From: Baekduia soli
Lineage (GTDB): Bacteria > Actinomycetota > Thermoleophilia > Solirubrobacterales > Solirubrobacteraceae
Direction of reading: 5' to 3'
Length of the DNA: 64,000 bases
Assembly (NCBI RefSeq): GCF_007970665.1
Contig: NZ_CP042430.1
Span: forward strand, 1,736,001 to 1,800,000
The position numbers and the translations under genes are program-made. This document shows positions 39,914-48,633 of this stretch, one piece after another. How positions within the stretch are numbered: the first letter of the stretch is position 1; each line of letters starts with the position of its first letter. The notes under the pieces were generated by a model. That model saw only the letters and a list, made by a program, of their open reading frames with translations, made no database searches and was not told where the DNA came from.

Positions 39914-40972
39914 TCAACCACCGGCTTTCGCGCCGTCCGGTGGCCCTGCACCGCGATTGGCTGGCCGAGGTCGAGGCCGGGCTCGGCCCCTGAAGATCGC
40001 GCGGCGCGGGGCCGCGGCGTCGGGGTCGCCGTGGCGGTGCAGGACCCGGTCGGCGCTCGCCCAGGTCAGGAAGGCCAGGCCGCCGAGCGTGCCCGTCACC
40101 GTCATGAGCACGCCCGCCGCCGCGGCGGCGGCCACGCCGTGGCGCCCGAGGATGAGGACCGCCGCCGCCGCGCCGACGCTGGGGCCGACGGGCAGCTGGC
40201 CGAGCGTGACCACCGCGATGAGCACGGCGATCGCGTCCAGCAGCGACGCGTGGACGCCGACGGCGTTGAGGAGCATCCAGTTGCGCAGGACCTGCGAGAC
40301 GATGGCCACGAGCACGAGCGCGACCACGCGGCGTCCGGCGCGCCCGTGACGCAGCACGGCCAGGCCGCGCCAGAGATTGCGGCCGGTGCGCAGCGCGAGG
40401 TGCCTCAGGCCCGCGCTGGCGGCCGCGATGACCGCCACGCCGATGAGGGGCACCCACCACGGCAGGCCCAGCGGCCCGATGAGCGTGAACGAGGTCAGCG
40501 CCGCCAGCGTGGCCTCGACGGCGAGGATGGGGAACTCGGCGGCGATGAGCGTGGCGACCTGCGGGCTGACGGTCGGCGAGGACCGGCGCAGGGCGGCGAT
40601 GCGGGCCGCGACGCCGAGGTGGCCGTCCAGGAGGCTGCCGAGCACCTGCATGCTCGAGGCGCGGAAGAGGATGCGCCGTGCGACGCGGCCGCCCGCGGCC
40701 TCGATGGTCAGGTGCCACGCCTCCGTGCGAGCCAGCAGCGCGACGATCTGCAGCAGCGTCGCGCCGGCCAGCACCGACACCGCGGCCTGCGAGAACGCGG
40801 CCGAGAACGCGTGGCGGTGGCGGGCGAGCACGAAGGCCAGCACCGCCGCCGTGGCCAGCGAGCCGACGATGGTGACCATCCAGCGCCGGCGCGACGCGGA
40901 CGGGCGGGGTGGGGGGACGGCGACGGTGGCCTCCATCACCCGCACGATGCCCGCCGGCGCCCGCGCCGTCAT
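39914..40972 (-). CDS. Flippase-like (UPF0104/lysylphosphatidylglycerol synthase TM region) membrane protein
   Basis: This is a multi-spanning protein of 352 residues with about eight hydrophobic segments, such as WMVTIVGSLATAAVLAFVLA and ATLLQIVALLARTEAW. It also has the short loops RILFRASSMQVLGSLLDGHLGV and TLGQLPVGPSVGAAAAVL that characterise the UPF0104/MprF flippase-like family. Members move or protect lipid-linked compounds. The C-terminus is basic and Pro-rich. ATG 40972 is used; 40936 is an alternative Met. A CCGTAGTTTG motif (TAGTTT = 41008-41003) lies about 30 bases upstream. It stands alone. Confidence 0.68.
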   Translation of the reverse strand: MTARAPAGIVRVMEATVAVPPPRPSASRRRWMVTIVGSLATAAVLAFVLARHRHAFSAAFSQAAVSVLAGATLLQIVALLARTEAWHLTIEAAGGRVARRILFRASSMQVLGSLLDGHLGVAARIAALRRSSPTVSPQVATLIAAEFPILAVEATLAALTSFTLIGPLGLPWWVPLIGVAVIAAASAGLRHLALRTGRNLWRGLAVLRHGRAGRRVVALVLVAIVSQVLRNWMLLNAVGVHASLLDAIAVLIAVVTLGQLPVGPSVGAAAAVLILGRHGVAAAAAAGVLMTVTGTLGGLAFLTWASADRVLHRHGDPDAAAPRRAIFRGRARPRPRPANRGAGPPDGAKAGG

Positions 40973-41020
40973 CGGGGGTCCGCGCGGTGGCGCGCCGTCG
41001 GCAAACTACGGAACCGGCCG

Positions 41021-42405
41021 CTAGGGCTCGGTGTGCACCACGACGTCGGCGATGTGGCCCGCGCCGCGGCGGATGTCCTCCTCCAGGCGCCCCGCGAGCT
41101 CGTGGGCGGCCGTCAGCGACGTGCTCGCGCCGACGGAGATCGTCAGGAACACGACAAGCCCCGCGTCGGAGCGCAGGAGCCGCAGCTCGCACGGCCGGCC
41201 GCCGGTGTCGTCGGCGACGATCGCGCGGATGCGGCGCTGCTCGTCGTCCTCGTCGGCGTCGCGGCCGCCCGCCGGGCGTGCGGCGACCGGGCGCTCGAGC
41301 GGCTCGAGGTGGGTCTGCACGGCGTCGATGCCCGGCGCCCGCAGCAGCTCGGCCTCGACGCGCTCGGCCACGGCGTGCGCCTCGGCGAGGTCGAGGTCGG
41401 GCGGGAGCTTGAGGTGCAGCGACAGGCTCGAGCCGTCGCCCAGGTCGTAGACCGTGATGTCGTGGGCCTCGCTGACCAGCGGCTCGGCCAGGGCGGCGGC
41501 CAGCGCGCGGTCGCGCAGCGCGAGGTTCTCGCGGCGCGGCTCGAGGTGGACGACCACGTCGGTGCCCGGCAGCGCCTCGCGCACCGCCGCCTCGACGCGG
41601 TCGGCGACGCCGTGGCCCTCGACGATGGCCTGGCCGGGCGCGATGCCGACGACCACGTCGGCGAAGTAGCGACCGCCCGACTCGCGCAGGCGCAGGCGCC
41701 CGAGGTCCACGTCGTCGCCGAGCGCGCGGATCGCCGCCTCGGCCTGGGCCTGGGCCTCGGCGGGCGTCGTGTCCATGAGCACGCGGGCGTTCTCGTGGAT
41801 GAGCCGCACCGCGGCGCCGAGGATGATGCCGGCGACCACGAGCGCGGCGACGGCGTCGCCCTGCTCGAAGCCCGCGCTGACGGCGAGCAGGCCGGCGAGC
41901 ACCGCCAGCGAGCCGGCCATGTCGCCCGCGAAGTGGAAGGCGTTGCCGCGCAGCGCGGCCGAGTCGTAGCGGCGCGCCGTGCGCAGCGAGACGGCGATCC
42001 GGCTGATGTCCACGAGCACGGCGACGGCGATGACCGCGTAGACGAACCACCGGGCGTCGGGCGCGTGCCCGCCCTCGGCCAGGCGGCCGACGGCCGCCAC
42101 GACGATCACGACGCCGCCGCCGAGCAGGATCCCGGCCTCCCCGAGCGCGCCGAGGTTCTCGGCGCGGCGGTGGCCGTAGGGGTGGTCGCGGTCGGCCGGG
42201 CGCGCGCCGAGGCGGATGACCAGGAACGTCATGATCGCGGCCAGGACGTCGCCGCTGGACTCGATGCCCGCGGAGATCAGGCCCAGGCTGCCGGTGGCCA
42301 GGCCGGTGCCGAGCTTGAGCGCGACGAGCAGCGCGGCGGCGGCGATGGAGGCGATCGCCGTGCGCCGCTGGCCGCGGCTGAGGTGGGAGGCGGGGCGTCG
42401 GTCAC
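41021..42405 (-). CDS. Cation diffusion facilitator transporter, 5' end disturbed
   Basis: This CDF transporter of about 460 residues has six membrane helices. SAGIESSGDVLAAI, DRDHPYGHRRAENLGAL and GNAFHFAGDMAGS carry the metal-binding Asp/His residues, followed by a long cytoplasmic domain with two dimerisation-type modules. It probably exports Zn, Fe or Mn. The frame has no ATG, GTG or TTG before the first helix. GTG 42405 opens a short VTDAPPP frame that joins the main frame if one base is added near 42385-42390. I take this as a one-base indel and use GTG 42405 as the start. It lies 42 bases downstream of the quinone reductase gene. Confidence 0.72.
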
Positions 42406-42447
42406 GTCGGGACCGCCGACCGTACCCGGCGCGCGACGTCGCGACGC

Positions 42448-43392
42448 TCAGGGTACGAGGACGAGCTTGGCGCCCGCGTGGCCCGCGACGGCGGCCCGGT
42501 GGGCCTCGGCGGCCCCGGCCAGCGGGAAGGCCTGCACGGGCAGCACGAGGCGGCCCTCCGCGGCCAGGCGTACGAGCTCGGGCCGCGCGGCCTCGCGGAT
42601 CGCGGTGCCGGGATCGGCGCCGGGGCCTCCGCCGAGCAGGCGGATGCCCTCCCGGGCCCCGCGCGCGAAGGCCGCGATGGTGACGATGCGCCCGCGGTCG
42701 GCCACGAGCGCGAGGGAGGTGTCGATCGCCTCGTCGGTCCCGGCGCAGTCGATGGCGGCGTCCACGCCGCCGGGCGCCAGGGCGCGGACGCGCTCCTGCA
42801 GGCCCTCGCCGTAGGCCACCGGCTCGGCGCCGAGCGCCCGCAGGTCGTCGTGGCGCGACGGGCTCGCCGTCCCGATGACGCGCGTGCCCCGGGCCACCGC
42901 GAGCTGGACCGCGCAGCGCCCGACCGCGCCGGAGGCGGCGTGCACGAGCAGCGTCTCGCCCGCGGCGGGCTCGGCGACGGCGAGCGTGTGCCAGGCCGTC
43001 ACGCCCGCGAGCAGGAGGCCGCCGGCCGCCTCCCAGCCCAGGGCCGGAGGCTTGGGGATGCAGGCCGCCGCGCCGACCACGACCTGCTCGGCGTAGCCAC
43101 CCGCGATGCGGAAGGCCACGACCTCGTCGCCGGCGGCGACCGGGCCGAGCGGGCCCTGTGCGCCGGGGCCCGCCTCGAGCACCACGCCCGAGGCCTCGAA
43201 GCCGAGGCGCAGGGGCAGGTCGGCAGGATCGGCGCCGAACCCCCCGCCGAAGATCCTGCGGTCCACCGGGTTGACGCCGGCGGCGCGGACGGCGAGCAGG
43301 ACCTCGCCGGGCCCGGGCGCCCCGGGGGCCTCGTCGACGACCTGCAGCACCTCGGGCCCGCCGTAGGCGGTGGCGACGACGACGCGGGGCAT
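42448..43392 (-). CDS. NADPH:quinone reductase-like (QOR) oxidoreductase
   Basis: This 314-residue zinc-free medium-chain reductase has the QOR start VVVATAYGGPEVLQVVD, AAGVNPVDRRI, GFEASGVV and LLVHAASGAVGRCAVQLA, which binds NADPH. It reduces quinones or enones. ATG 43392 lies 6 bases after TAGAAC (43404-43399 on the minus strand), so the mRNA may be leaderless. It diverges from an SDR gene across 120 bases and precedes the CDF gene. Confidence 0.85.
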   Translation of the reverse strand: MPRVVVATAYGGPEVLQVVDEAPGAPGPGEVLLAVRAAGVNPVDRRIFGGGFGADPADLPLRLGFEASGVVLEAGPGAQGPLGPVAAGDEVVAFRIAGGYAEQVVVGAAACIPKPPALGWEAAGGLLLAGVTAWHTLAVAEPAAGETLLVHAASGAVGRCAVQLAVARGTRVIGTASPSRHDDLRALGAEPVAYGEGLQERVRALAPGGVDAAIDCAGTDEAIDTSLALVADRGRIVTIAAFARGAREGIRLLGGGPGADPGTAIREAARPELVRLAAEGRLVLPVQAFPLAGAAEAHRAAVAGHAGAKLVLVP

Positions 43393-43512
43393 CGCCCGGT
43401 TCTAGCAGCCCGCGTCCACGGGCTCGCCGCACTAGCGGAAACGCACGTGGTCGGCGCGATCGCGCGCACCTAGGGTCGCACTGTCCGAACGCCCACCCGC
43501 AGGAGGCCCGCC

Positions 43513-44289
43513 GTGTCCCATCCCGATCGTGTCGCCGCCGTCACCGGTGCCTCCGGAGGCATCGGGCGCGGCATCGCCGTCCGCCTCGCGCAGGCGGGCG
43601 CCGCCGTGGCCGTTTCCGGGCGCTCGCCGGAGGGCGGCGCCGAGACCGTGCGGGTGATCGAGGAGGCCGGCGGCCTCGCGCACTTCACGCCGGTCGACGT
43701 GACGAGCAACGAGCAGGTCGCCGCCTGGATCGCCGACACCCACCAGCGTTTCGGCCGCCTGGACTGGCTTGTCAACAACGCCGGCATCAACGGCGACTCC
43801 GCGCGCATCGAGGACCAGCCGGTCGAGGAGTTCGAGCAGGTCGTGATCACCAACCTGTTCTCGGCGTTCTACACCGTGCACGCGGCGATCCCGATCATGC
43901 GCGCCCAGGGCGGCGGGGCGATCGTCAACGTCGGGTCGGCCGCGAGCCTCCAGGGCTACGCGCTGCTCAGCGGCTACACGGCCTCCAAGCACGGCATGCT
44001 CGGCCTCACGAAGTCGATCGCCCTGGAGAACGCCGACATCCCGATCCGTGCCAACCTCGTCTGCCCCGGACCCGTCGACACCCCGCTCATGCAGAGCATC
44101 GAGGTCCTCGTCAACCCGGAGGACCCGGGCGCCGCCCGGGCGATGTTCGAGGGCACGATCGCAATGCGCCGCTATGGGCAGATCTCGGAGATCGCGGACG
44201 CCGTCGCCTACCTGCTGAGCGACGGCGCCGCCTTCATCACCGGCACCGCGCTGTCGGTCGACGGCGGCGTGATGAGCGGCGTGGGCTGA
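43513..44289 (+). CDS. Short-chain dehydrogenase/reductase (classical SDR)
   Basis: This 258-residue Rossmann-fold enzyme has the cofactor motif TGASGGIGRG (about 11-20), LVNNAGI, the catalytic Ser in NVGSAAS, and YTASKHG with Tyr and Lys, plus the C-terminal FITGTALSVDGGVMSG. It oxidises or reduces an alcohol/ketone with NAD(P). GTG 43513 has AGGAGG 7 bases upstream, and a TAGGGT box further up suggests a leadered mRNA. It is convergent with a hydroxyacid dehydrogenase-aldolase pair that may use related sugar acids. Confidence 0.87.
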   Translation: MSHPDRVAAVTGASGGIGRGIAVRLAQAGAAVAVSGRSPEGGAETVRVIEEAGGLAHFTPVDVTSNEQVAAWIADTHQRFGRLDWLVNNAGINGDSARIEDQPVEEFEQVVITNLFSAFYTVHAAIPIMRAQGGGAIVNVGSAASLQGYALLSGYTASKHGMLGLTKSIALENADIPIRANLVCPGPVDTPLMQSIEVLVNPEDPGAARAMFEGTIAMRRYGQISEIADAVAYLLSDGAAFITGTALSVDGGVMSGVG

Positions 44290-44298
44290 GCTCAGCCC
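44283..44298. terminator. 16-bp perfect palindrome holding both convergent stop codons
   Basis: GGGCTGAG-CTCAGCCC is a perfect palindrome centred between the SDR and hydroxyacid dehydrogenase genes. The plus-strand TGA (44287-44289) and the minus-strand TGA (44294-44292) are its mirror-image parts. It may act as a minimal bidirectional terminator. Confidence 0.4.
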
Positions 44299-45323
44299 GC
44301 CGCCGCCGGCGTGCCCGCGAATCGCGGGTGGGCGAAGACGTCGGGGTTGGCCACGTGCGGCGGCCGGCGCCCCGCCGCGACGTCGAGGATGCTCGACAGC
44401 GCCCTGCGGCCCGCGACCATCCCGAACTGGTCGGTGGTCGCCAGCCCGTGGGTGGACAGGATCACGTTGTCCAGCGCGGTGAGCGGGTCGTCGGCCGGCA
44501 GCGGCTCGGTCTCGAACACGTCGAGCCCGGCGCCGGCGATCCGGCCCTCCCGCAGCGCCGCGGTGATCGCCGCCTGGTCGATGATCGGCCCGCGGCCCAT
44601 GTTGATGACGTAGCTCGTGGGCTTGAGCAGCGCCAGCCGCTCGGCATCGAGCAGGTGACGCGTCTCGTCGGTCAGCGGGCAGAGGACGACGACCACGTCG
44701 GCGCTGCGCAGCAGCTCCTCGAGGCCGACGAGCTCCACGCCCAGCTCCGCGGCCCGCGCCGGGTCGGCGTAGGGGTCGTGCACGACCTGGCGCATGCCCA
44801 GCGGCTTGGCGATCGTCAGGAACTCCGCGCCGATGTTGCCCATCCCCAGCACCCCGAGCGTGCGGTCCACGAGGCCGAAGCCGGGGTGCTTGCGGGCCTC
44901 GGCCCACCGGTCGGTGCGCACGAGGCGGTCCTGGAGGAAGAGCTGGTGGGTGAGCCCCAGCAGCAGGGCCAGCGCCGACGTGGCGACCGGGCGGCGCACC
45001 GCTTCGGGGGTGAGCGTGACCGGGATGCCGAGCTCGGTGCACCGTCGCACCGGGACGCTGTCGTAGCCGACGCCCATGCGCGCGATGACCTTCAGGCGGT
45101 CGGAGGACTCGACGGCCTCGAGCGAGACGCGCGGGTACAGGACGACGAGCGCGTCGAAGCCCGCCACGTGCTCGGGCGTCAGCTCGGCGGCCTCCGCGTC
45201 CAGGAACGCCCACTCCATGCCCGGCTCGGCCTCGATCATGCCGAGGCCGAGGTCGCCGTAGTTCGTGCTGCCGTCCGCCGCGCGCAGGTCTCGGGTCAGG
45301 CCGATGCGGAACGGCTCGCTCAT
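44292..45323 (-). CDS. D-isomer-specific 2-hydroxyacid dehydrogenase
   Basis: This 343-residue enzyme of the phosphoglycerate dehydrogenase/hydroxypyruvate reductase family has GVGYDSV, TLGVLGMGNIGAEFL (NAD-binding), the Arg in NMGRGPIID, the Glu in FETEPLP and the catalytic His in STHGLATT. It interconverts a 2-oxoacid and a D-2-hydroxyacid. Its ATG overlaps the upstream HpcH/HpaI aldolase stop (ATGA). The pair could reduce the 2-oxoacid (glyoxylate, tartronate semialdehyde or pyruvate) released by the aldolase, as in sugar-acid catabolism. Confidence 0.83.
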   Translation of the reverse strand: MSEPFRIGLTRDLRAADGSTNYGDLGLGMIEAEPGMEWAFLDAEAAELTPEHVAGFDALVVLYPRVSLEAVESSDRLKVIARMGVGYDSVPVRRCTELGIPVTLTPEAVRRPVATSALALLLGLTHQLFLQDRLVRTDRWAEARKHPGFGLVDRTLGVLGMGNIGAEFLTIAKPLGMRQVVHDPYADPARAAELGVELVGLEELLRSADVVVVLCPLTDETRHLLDAERLALLKPTSYVINMGRGPIIDQAAITAALREGRIAGAGLDVFETEPLPADDPLTALDNVILSTHGLATTDQFGMVAGRRALSSILDVAAGRRPPHVANPDVFAHPRFAGTPAAAG

Positions 45324-46105
45324 CGCCCGGCCCCCGGCGTCAGGGCGCGCAGCTCGTCGACGCCGGTCTTCAGCGCGGCCGCGTAGAGCCAGAGATCCGC
45401 GGAGTGGCTGATCATCCGGTAGCCGAGGTCGAGCAGGAGCTGGGCCTCGTCGGTCGTGCGGGAGAGCATGCCGGCGACCTTACCGGCGGCCTGTGCCGCG
45501 GAAGCGACGGTCTGCAGCGCCTCGAGGTAGCGCGGATCGTCGAACTGGCCGGGGATCCCCATGGTGGTGGTGAGGTCGGCTGCGCCGATCCACAGCACGT
45601 CGATGCCCTCGATGGCGGCGAGCTCGTGCACCGCCTCGACGCCCTTGACCGACTCGATCTGGATGATCAGCTGCGTCTGGTCGTTGTGGCGCAGCTCGGT
45701 CGCGCCGAGGCCGCCCTCGATGAGCAGGTCGGGGTAGTAGATCCCGCAGCCGCGCTCGCCCGCGGGCGGGTACTTGGCCCAGGAGACGATCTGCTCGGCT
45801 TCCTCGACGGTCTCCACCTGCGGGACCATGATCCCCATCGCCCCCACGTCCAGCGCGCCGGCGATCAGGTGGTACTGCGCATCGGGGACGCGGACGATCG
45901 GCGTCAGGTCGTAGGACCGCGACGCCGAGACGATGGTCTTCACCGACTCGAGCGTCAGGCCGGTGTGCTCCTGGTCGATGACCATGAAGTCGACACCGGC
46001 GGAGGCCGCCAGGCGGCCGATGTTGGGCGTCGCCAGCTCGGCCACGAACGTGCCGATGCTGACGCCGCCGGCGTCCAGCGTGCGCTTCACCGCGTTCTCT
46101 CGCAT
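45320..46105 (-). CDS. HpcH/HpaI-family class II aldolase
   Basis: This 261-residue TIM-barrel aldolase has FMVIDQEHTGL, VRVPDAQYHLIAGALDVGAMGIMVPQ and IIQIESVKGVEAVHEL (metal Glu), followed by VLWIGAADLTTTMGIPG, as in HpcH/HpaI (2,4-dihydroxyhept-2-enedioate or 2-keto-3-deoxyglucarate) aldolases. It cleaves a 2-keto-3-deoxy acid to pyruvate and an aldehyde using a divalent metal. AGGAG precedes ATG 46105. It starts an operon with the D-hydroxyacid dehydrogenase and diverges from a chromate-transporter gene. Confidence 0.85.
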   Translation of the reverse strand: MRENAVKRTLDAGGVSIGTFVAELATPNIGRLAASAGVDFMVIDQEHTGLTLESVKTIVSASRSYDLTPIVRVPDAQYHLIAGALDVGAMGIMVPQVETVEEAEQIVSWAKYPPAGERGCGIYYPDLLIEGGLGATELRHNDQTQLIIQIESVKGVEAVHELAAIEGIDVLWIGAADLTTTMGIPGQFDDPRYLEALQTVASAAQAAGKVAGMLSRTTDEAQLLLDLGYRMISHSADLWLYAAALKTGVDELRALTPGAGR

Positions 46106-46168
46106 GGTGCTCCTGTCGTCGGGACGGCCATTTCACCGCACGGACCCCGGACGGTGCGCCGCGGCGTC

Positions 46169-46185
46169 TAGGGTGCCGCGCGATG
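46169..46185 (+). promoter_or_regulatory. -10 box close to chrA start (TAGGGT)
   Basis: TAGGGT at 46169-46174 is 8 bases before ATG 46183, giving a leaderless or near-leaderless mRNA. Confidence 0.45.
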
Positions 46186-47359
46186 ACGGCGCCCGATCCT
46201 GCCCCCGGCGGCCCGCCGGCGCCTGTGCCCGCGCCCTCGCTGGCGACCGTCGCGCGCGAGTGGGGCCGCATCGGCTGCATCGGGTTCGGGGGGCCGCCCG
46301 CGCACATCGCGCTGCTGCGCGACCTGTGCGTCCGGCGGCGCGGCTGGATCGGCGAGGCCGACTTCGAGGACGCCATCGCGGCCGTCAACCTGCTGCCCGG
46401 GCCCGCGTCCACGCAGCTGTCGATCTACTGCGCGCAGCGCGTGCGCGGGCGCGCCGGGGCGCTGGTCGGCGGCCTGTGCTTCATCGTCCCGGGCCTGGTG
46501 GCGATCCTGGCGCTGGCGGCCGCGTTCCTGGCGTCGGACCCGCCGCGGTGGCTGCAGGGCGCGGGCGCGGGCGCGGGCGCGGCGGTGGCGGCCGTGGCGC
46601 TGAAGACCGGGCTGGACCTCGTCCGCCCCGGGTGGGGGCGCGCGGCGACCCGCCGCAGCGAGTGGTTGTCCTACATCCTGCTCGGCGCCGCGGCGGCGGC
46701 GCTGGTCGGCCCGTGGCTCGTCCTCGTGCTGCTGGCCTGCGGCGGGGCCTCGCTGCTGCGCGCGGCCGCCCGGCGTCCTGGGCCCGGCGCCGGCGGTCCT
46801 CGCGGCCGCCGCCGCGGCCGGCGGCGGCCTGGCGGCGCTGACCTGGACCGCGCTGAAGGTCGGCGCCCTCTCCTACGGCGGGGGCTTCGTGATCATCCCG
46901 CTCATGCAGGGCGACGCGGTGGACCAGCACCACTGGATGACCGCGCCGCAGTTCCTCAACGCCGTCGCGCTCGGGCAGGTCACCCCCGGCCCGGTCGTGC
47001 ACACGGTCGCCGTCGTCGGCTACGCCGCGGCGGGCGTGGGCGGCGGCCTGCTCGCGGCCGCCGTCGCGTTCTCGCCCTCGTTCCTGTTCGTGGTGGTCGG
47101 CGCCCGCCGCTTCCACGCGCTGCTGGCCGACCCACGGGTGCGCGCGTTCGTCGATGGCGCCGCGCCCGCGGCGCTCGGGGCGATCCTGGGCTCGGCGATC
47201 CCGCTCGCGCTGGCGCTGGACCGCGCGTGGCAGTGGGCGGTGCTCGCCGTGGCCGTCGTGGCGCTGACGGCCGGGCGCCGCGGCGTCGTGGGCACCCTGC
47301 TGGCCGCCGGGGCCGCCGGGGCGGTCGTGGCGCTGGCCGGCGGCCCGCTGCCGGCCTGA
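46183..47359 (+). pseudogene. Chromate transporter ChrA, frameshifted
   Basis: This is a long-chain CHR-family transporter of about 390 residues. The N-terminal CHR domain (GRIGCIGFGGPPAHIALL, then AIAAVNLLPGPASTQL) reads from ATG 46183. The C-terminal CHR domain (VGALSYGGGFVIIPLMQ, FLNAVALGQVTPGPVV) reads in the next frame and ends at the TGA 47357-47359. The switch is at about 46770-46785. One extra base (or two missing) explains it. Otherwise both domains are complete, so this may be an assembly error. The protein would export chromate or sulfate-like anions. It diverges from the aldolase operon. Confidence 0.78.
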
Positions 47360-47368
47360 CCGGGCGCC

Positions 47369-47611
47369 TCAGCGCGCGGTCGCGCGGGGCGTCGCGGGGC
47401 CCGTCTGGAACCACGCGATGACGAAGCACCCGAGCCCGAGCGCGAGGGCGGCGATGCCGTGCTTGACGTGGTGGTGCGACGAGCCGGCCTGGTGGCCGGG
47501 GAAGAACGACGGCAGCGAGCCCGCGGAGTCGACGAGGTAGATCGCCGCGATGACGAGCAGGACGACGCCCGCGACGACGGCGGGGAGGATGAGGGCGCGG
47601 TGCTTGGCCAT
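47369..47611 (-). CDS. Small two-helix membrane protein
   Basis: This 80-residue protein has two hydrophobic segments (about 6-28: LILPAVVAGVVLLVIAAIYL, and about 52-72: HGIAALALGLGCFVIAWF). They are joined by a loop with a His cluster (SSHHHVKHG). AGGAG lies just before ATG 47611. It is 14 bases after uppP on the same strand and probably co-transcribed. Related small proteins are annotated as uncharacterised; no function can be given. Confidence 0.6.
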   Translation of the reverse strand: MAKHRALILPAVVAGVVLLVIAAIYLVDSAGSLPSFFPGHQAGSSHHHVKHGIAALALGLGCFVIAWFQTGPATPRATAR

Positions 47612-47625
47612 GGGTGCTCCTCGCC

Positions 47626-48498
47626 TCAGGTGACGGCGAAGACGATCGACAGGACGACGCCGATGCCGAGGCAGTAGTAGGCGAACGGGGTGAGGCGGTT
47701 GGTCTCGAAATACTTCATGAGGAAGCGCACGGAGAACCAGGCCGTGAACGCCGCGCCGACGGCACCGGCGAGGGCCGGGCCCCGGATGCCGTCGCCGGCG
47801 CTGCCGGCCAGGTCGGGCAGCTTGAGCAGCGCGGCCGCGCCGATGATCGGCGTGGCCAGCAGGAAGGCGAAGCGCGCGGCGTCCTCGTTGGAGAGGCCGA
47901 CGAGCAGGCCGCCGCCCATCGAGGCGCCCGAGCGCGAGAGGCCGGGCAGCAGCGCGACGGCCTGGGCGGCGCCGACCGACAGCGCGTCGCGCCAGCGCAG
48001 CCGCGCGACGATGCGCGCGTCGCCGTCGGGCAGCAGCGGGTCGGGGCCGGGCGCGCGGCGGCGCAGGTGCTCGGCGCCCAGGAGCATGAGGCCGTTGAGG
48101 ACCAGGAACGCCGCAGCCGACTGCGGCGAGGCGAACACCTTGCGCAGCGCGTGCTCGAGGAGCAGCCCGAGCAGTCCGGCGGGGACCGTGCCGACGACGA
48201 GCAGCCAGCCAAGCTTGGCGTCGGTGTCGGAGGGGTGGATCTCGCGGTCGCGCAGCGAGCGGCCCAGCCCCTTGACGATGCGCACCCAGTCGCGCCAGAA
48301 GAACCCCAGCAGCACGAGCGCGGTCGCCAGGTGGGTGGCGACCAGGAACGTGAGGAAGTAGTCGTCGTTCTGGTGGATGTCCCAGCCCAGCAGCCGCGGC
48401 AGCACGACGCTGTGGCCGAGGCTGGAGACCGGGAACAGCTCGGCCGCACCCTGCAGGAGGCCCAGGACGATCGCCTGGGCGTAGGAGATCGGGTGCAC
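47626..48498 (-). CDS. uppP: Undecaprenyl-diphosphatase UppP (BacA)
   Basis: This 290-residue membrane phosphatase has the two UppP motifs, LQGAAELFPVSSLGHSVVLP near the N-terminus and LLPGLSRSGASMGGGLLVGL in the middle. These hold the catalytic Glu, Ser and Arg. About eight helices are visible. It dephosphorylates undecaprenyl pyrophosphate to recycle the cell-wall lipid carrier and gives bacitracin tolerance. It starts at GTG 48498. A small membrane protein follows. The gene diverges from a two-component system that could sense envelope stress. Confidence 0.9.
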   Translation of the reverse strand: MHPISYAQAIVLGLLQGAAELFPVSSLGHSVVLPRLLGWDIHQNDDYFLTFLVATHLATALVLLGFFWRDWVRIVKGLGRSLRDREIHPSDTDAKLGWLLVVGTVPAGLLGLLLEHALRKVFASPQSAAAFLVLNGLMLLGAEHLRRRAPGPDPLLPDGDARIVARLRWRDALSVGAAQAVALLPGLSRSGASMGGGLLVGLSNEDAARFAFLLATPIIGAAALLKLPDLAGSAGDGIRGPALAGAVGAAFTAWFSVRFLMKYFETNRLTPFAYYCLGIGVVLSIVFAVT

Positions 48499-48618
48499 CT
48501 AGCCGGCCGTGGGCGCGCCGCAGGCGGCGAGGGTGTCGCAGCGATCCATGGCGCGCGATGGTGCCGGGTGACCCCTGAACGACTCCTGACCGGCGTCCCA
48601 TAGCCCGGCGGCGCGCCG

Positions 48619-48633
48619 TACGCTGGGGCCGTG
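48619..48633 (+). promoter_or_regulatory. Leaderless-type -10 box (TACGCT)
   Basis: TACGCT at 48619-48624 is 6 bases before GTG 48631 of the response regulator gene. Confidence 0.5.

Noticed and set aside
38672-42814. A 1380-codon plus-strand open frame across the amidase, flippase and CDF genes
   Set aside because: It spans several well-supported minus-strand genes and has no recognisable motif; long antisense frames are expected at this base composition.
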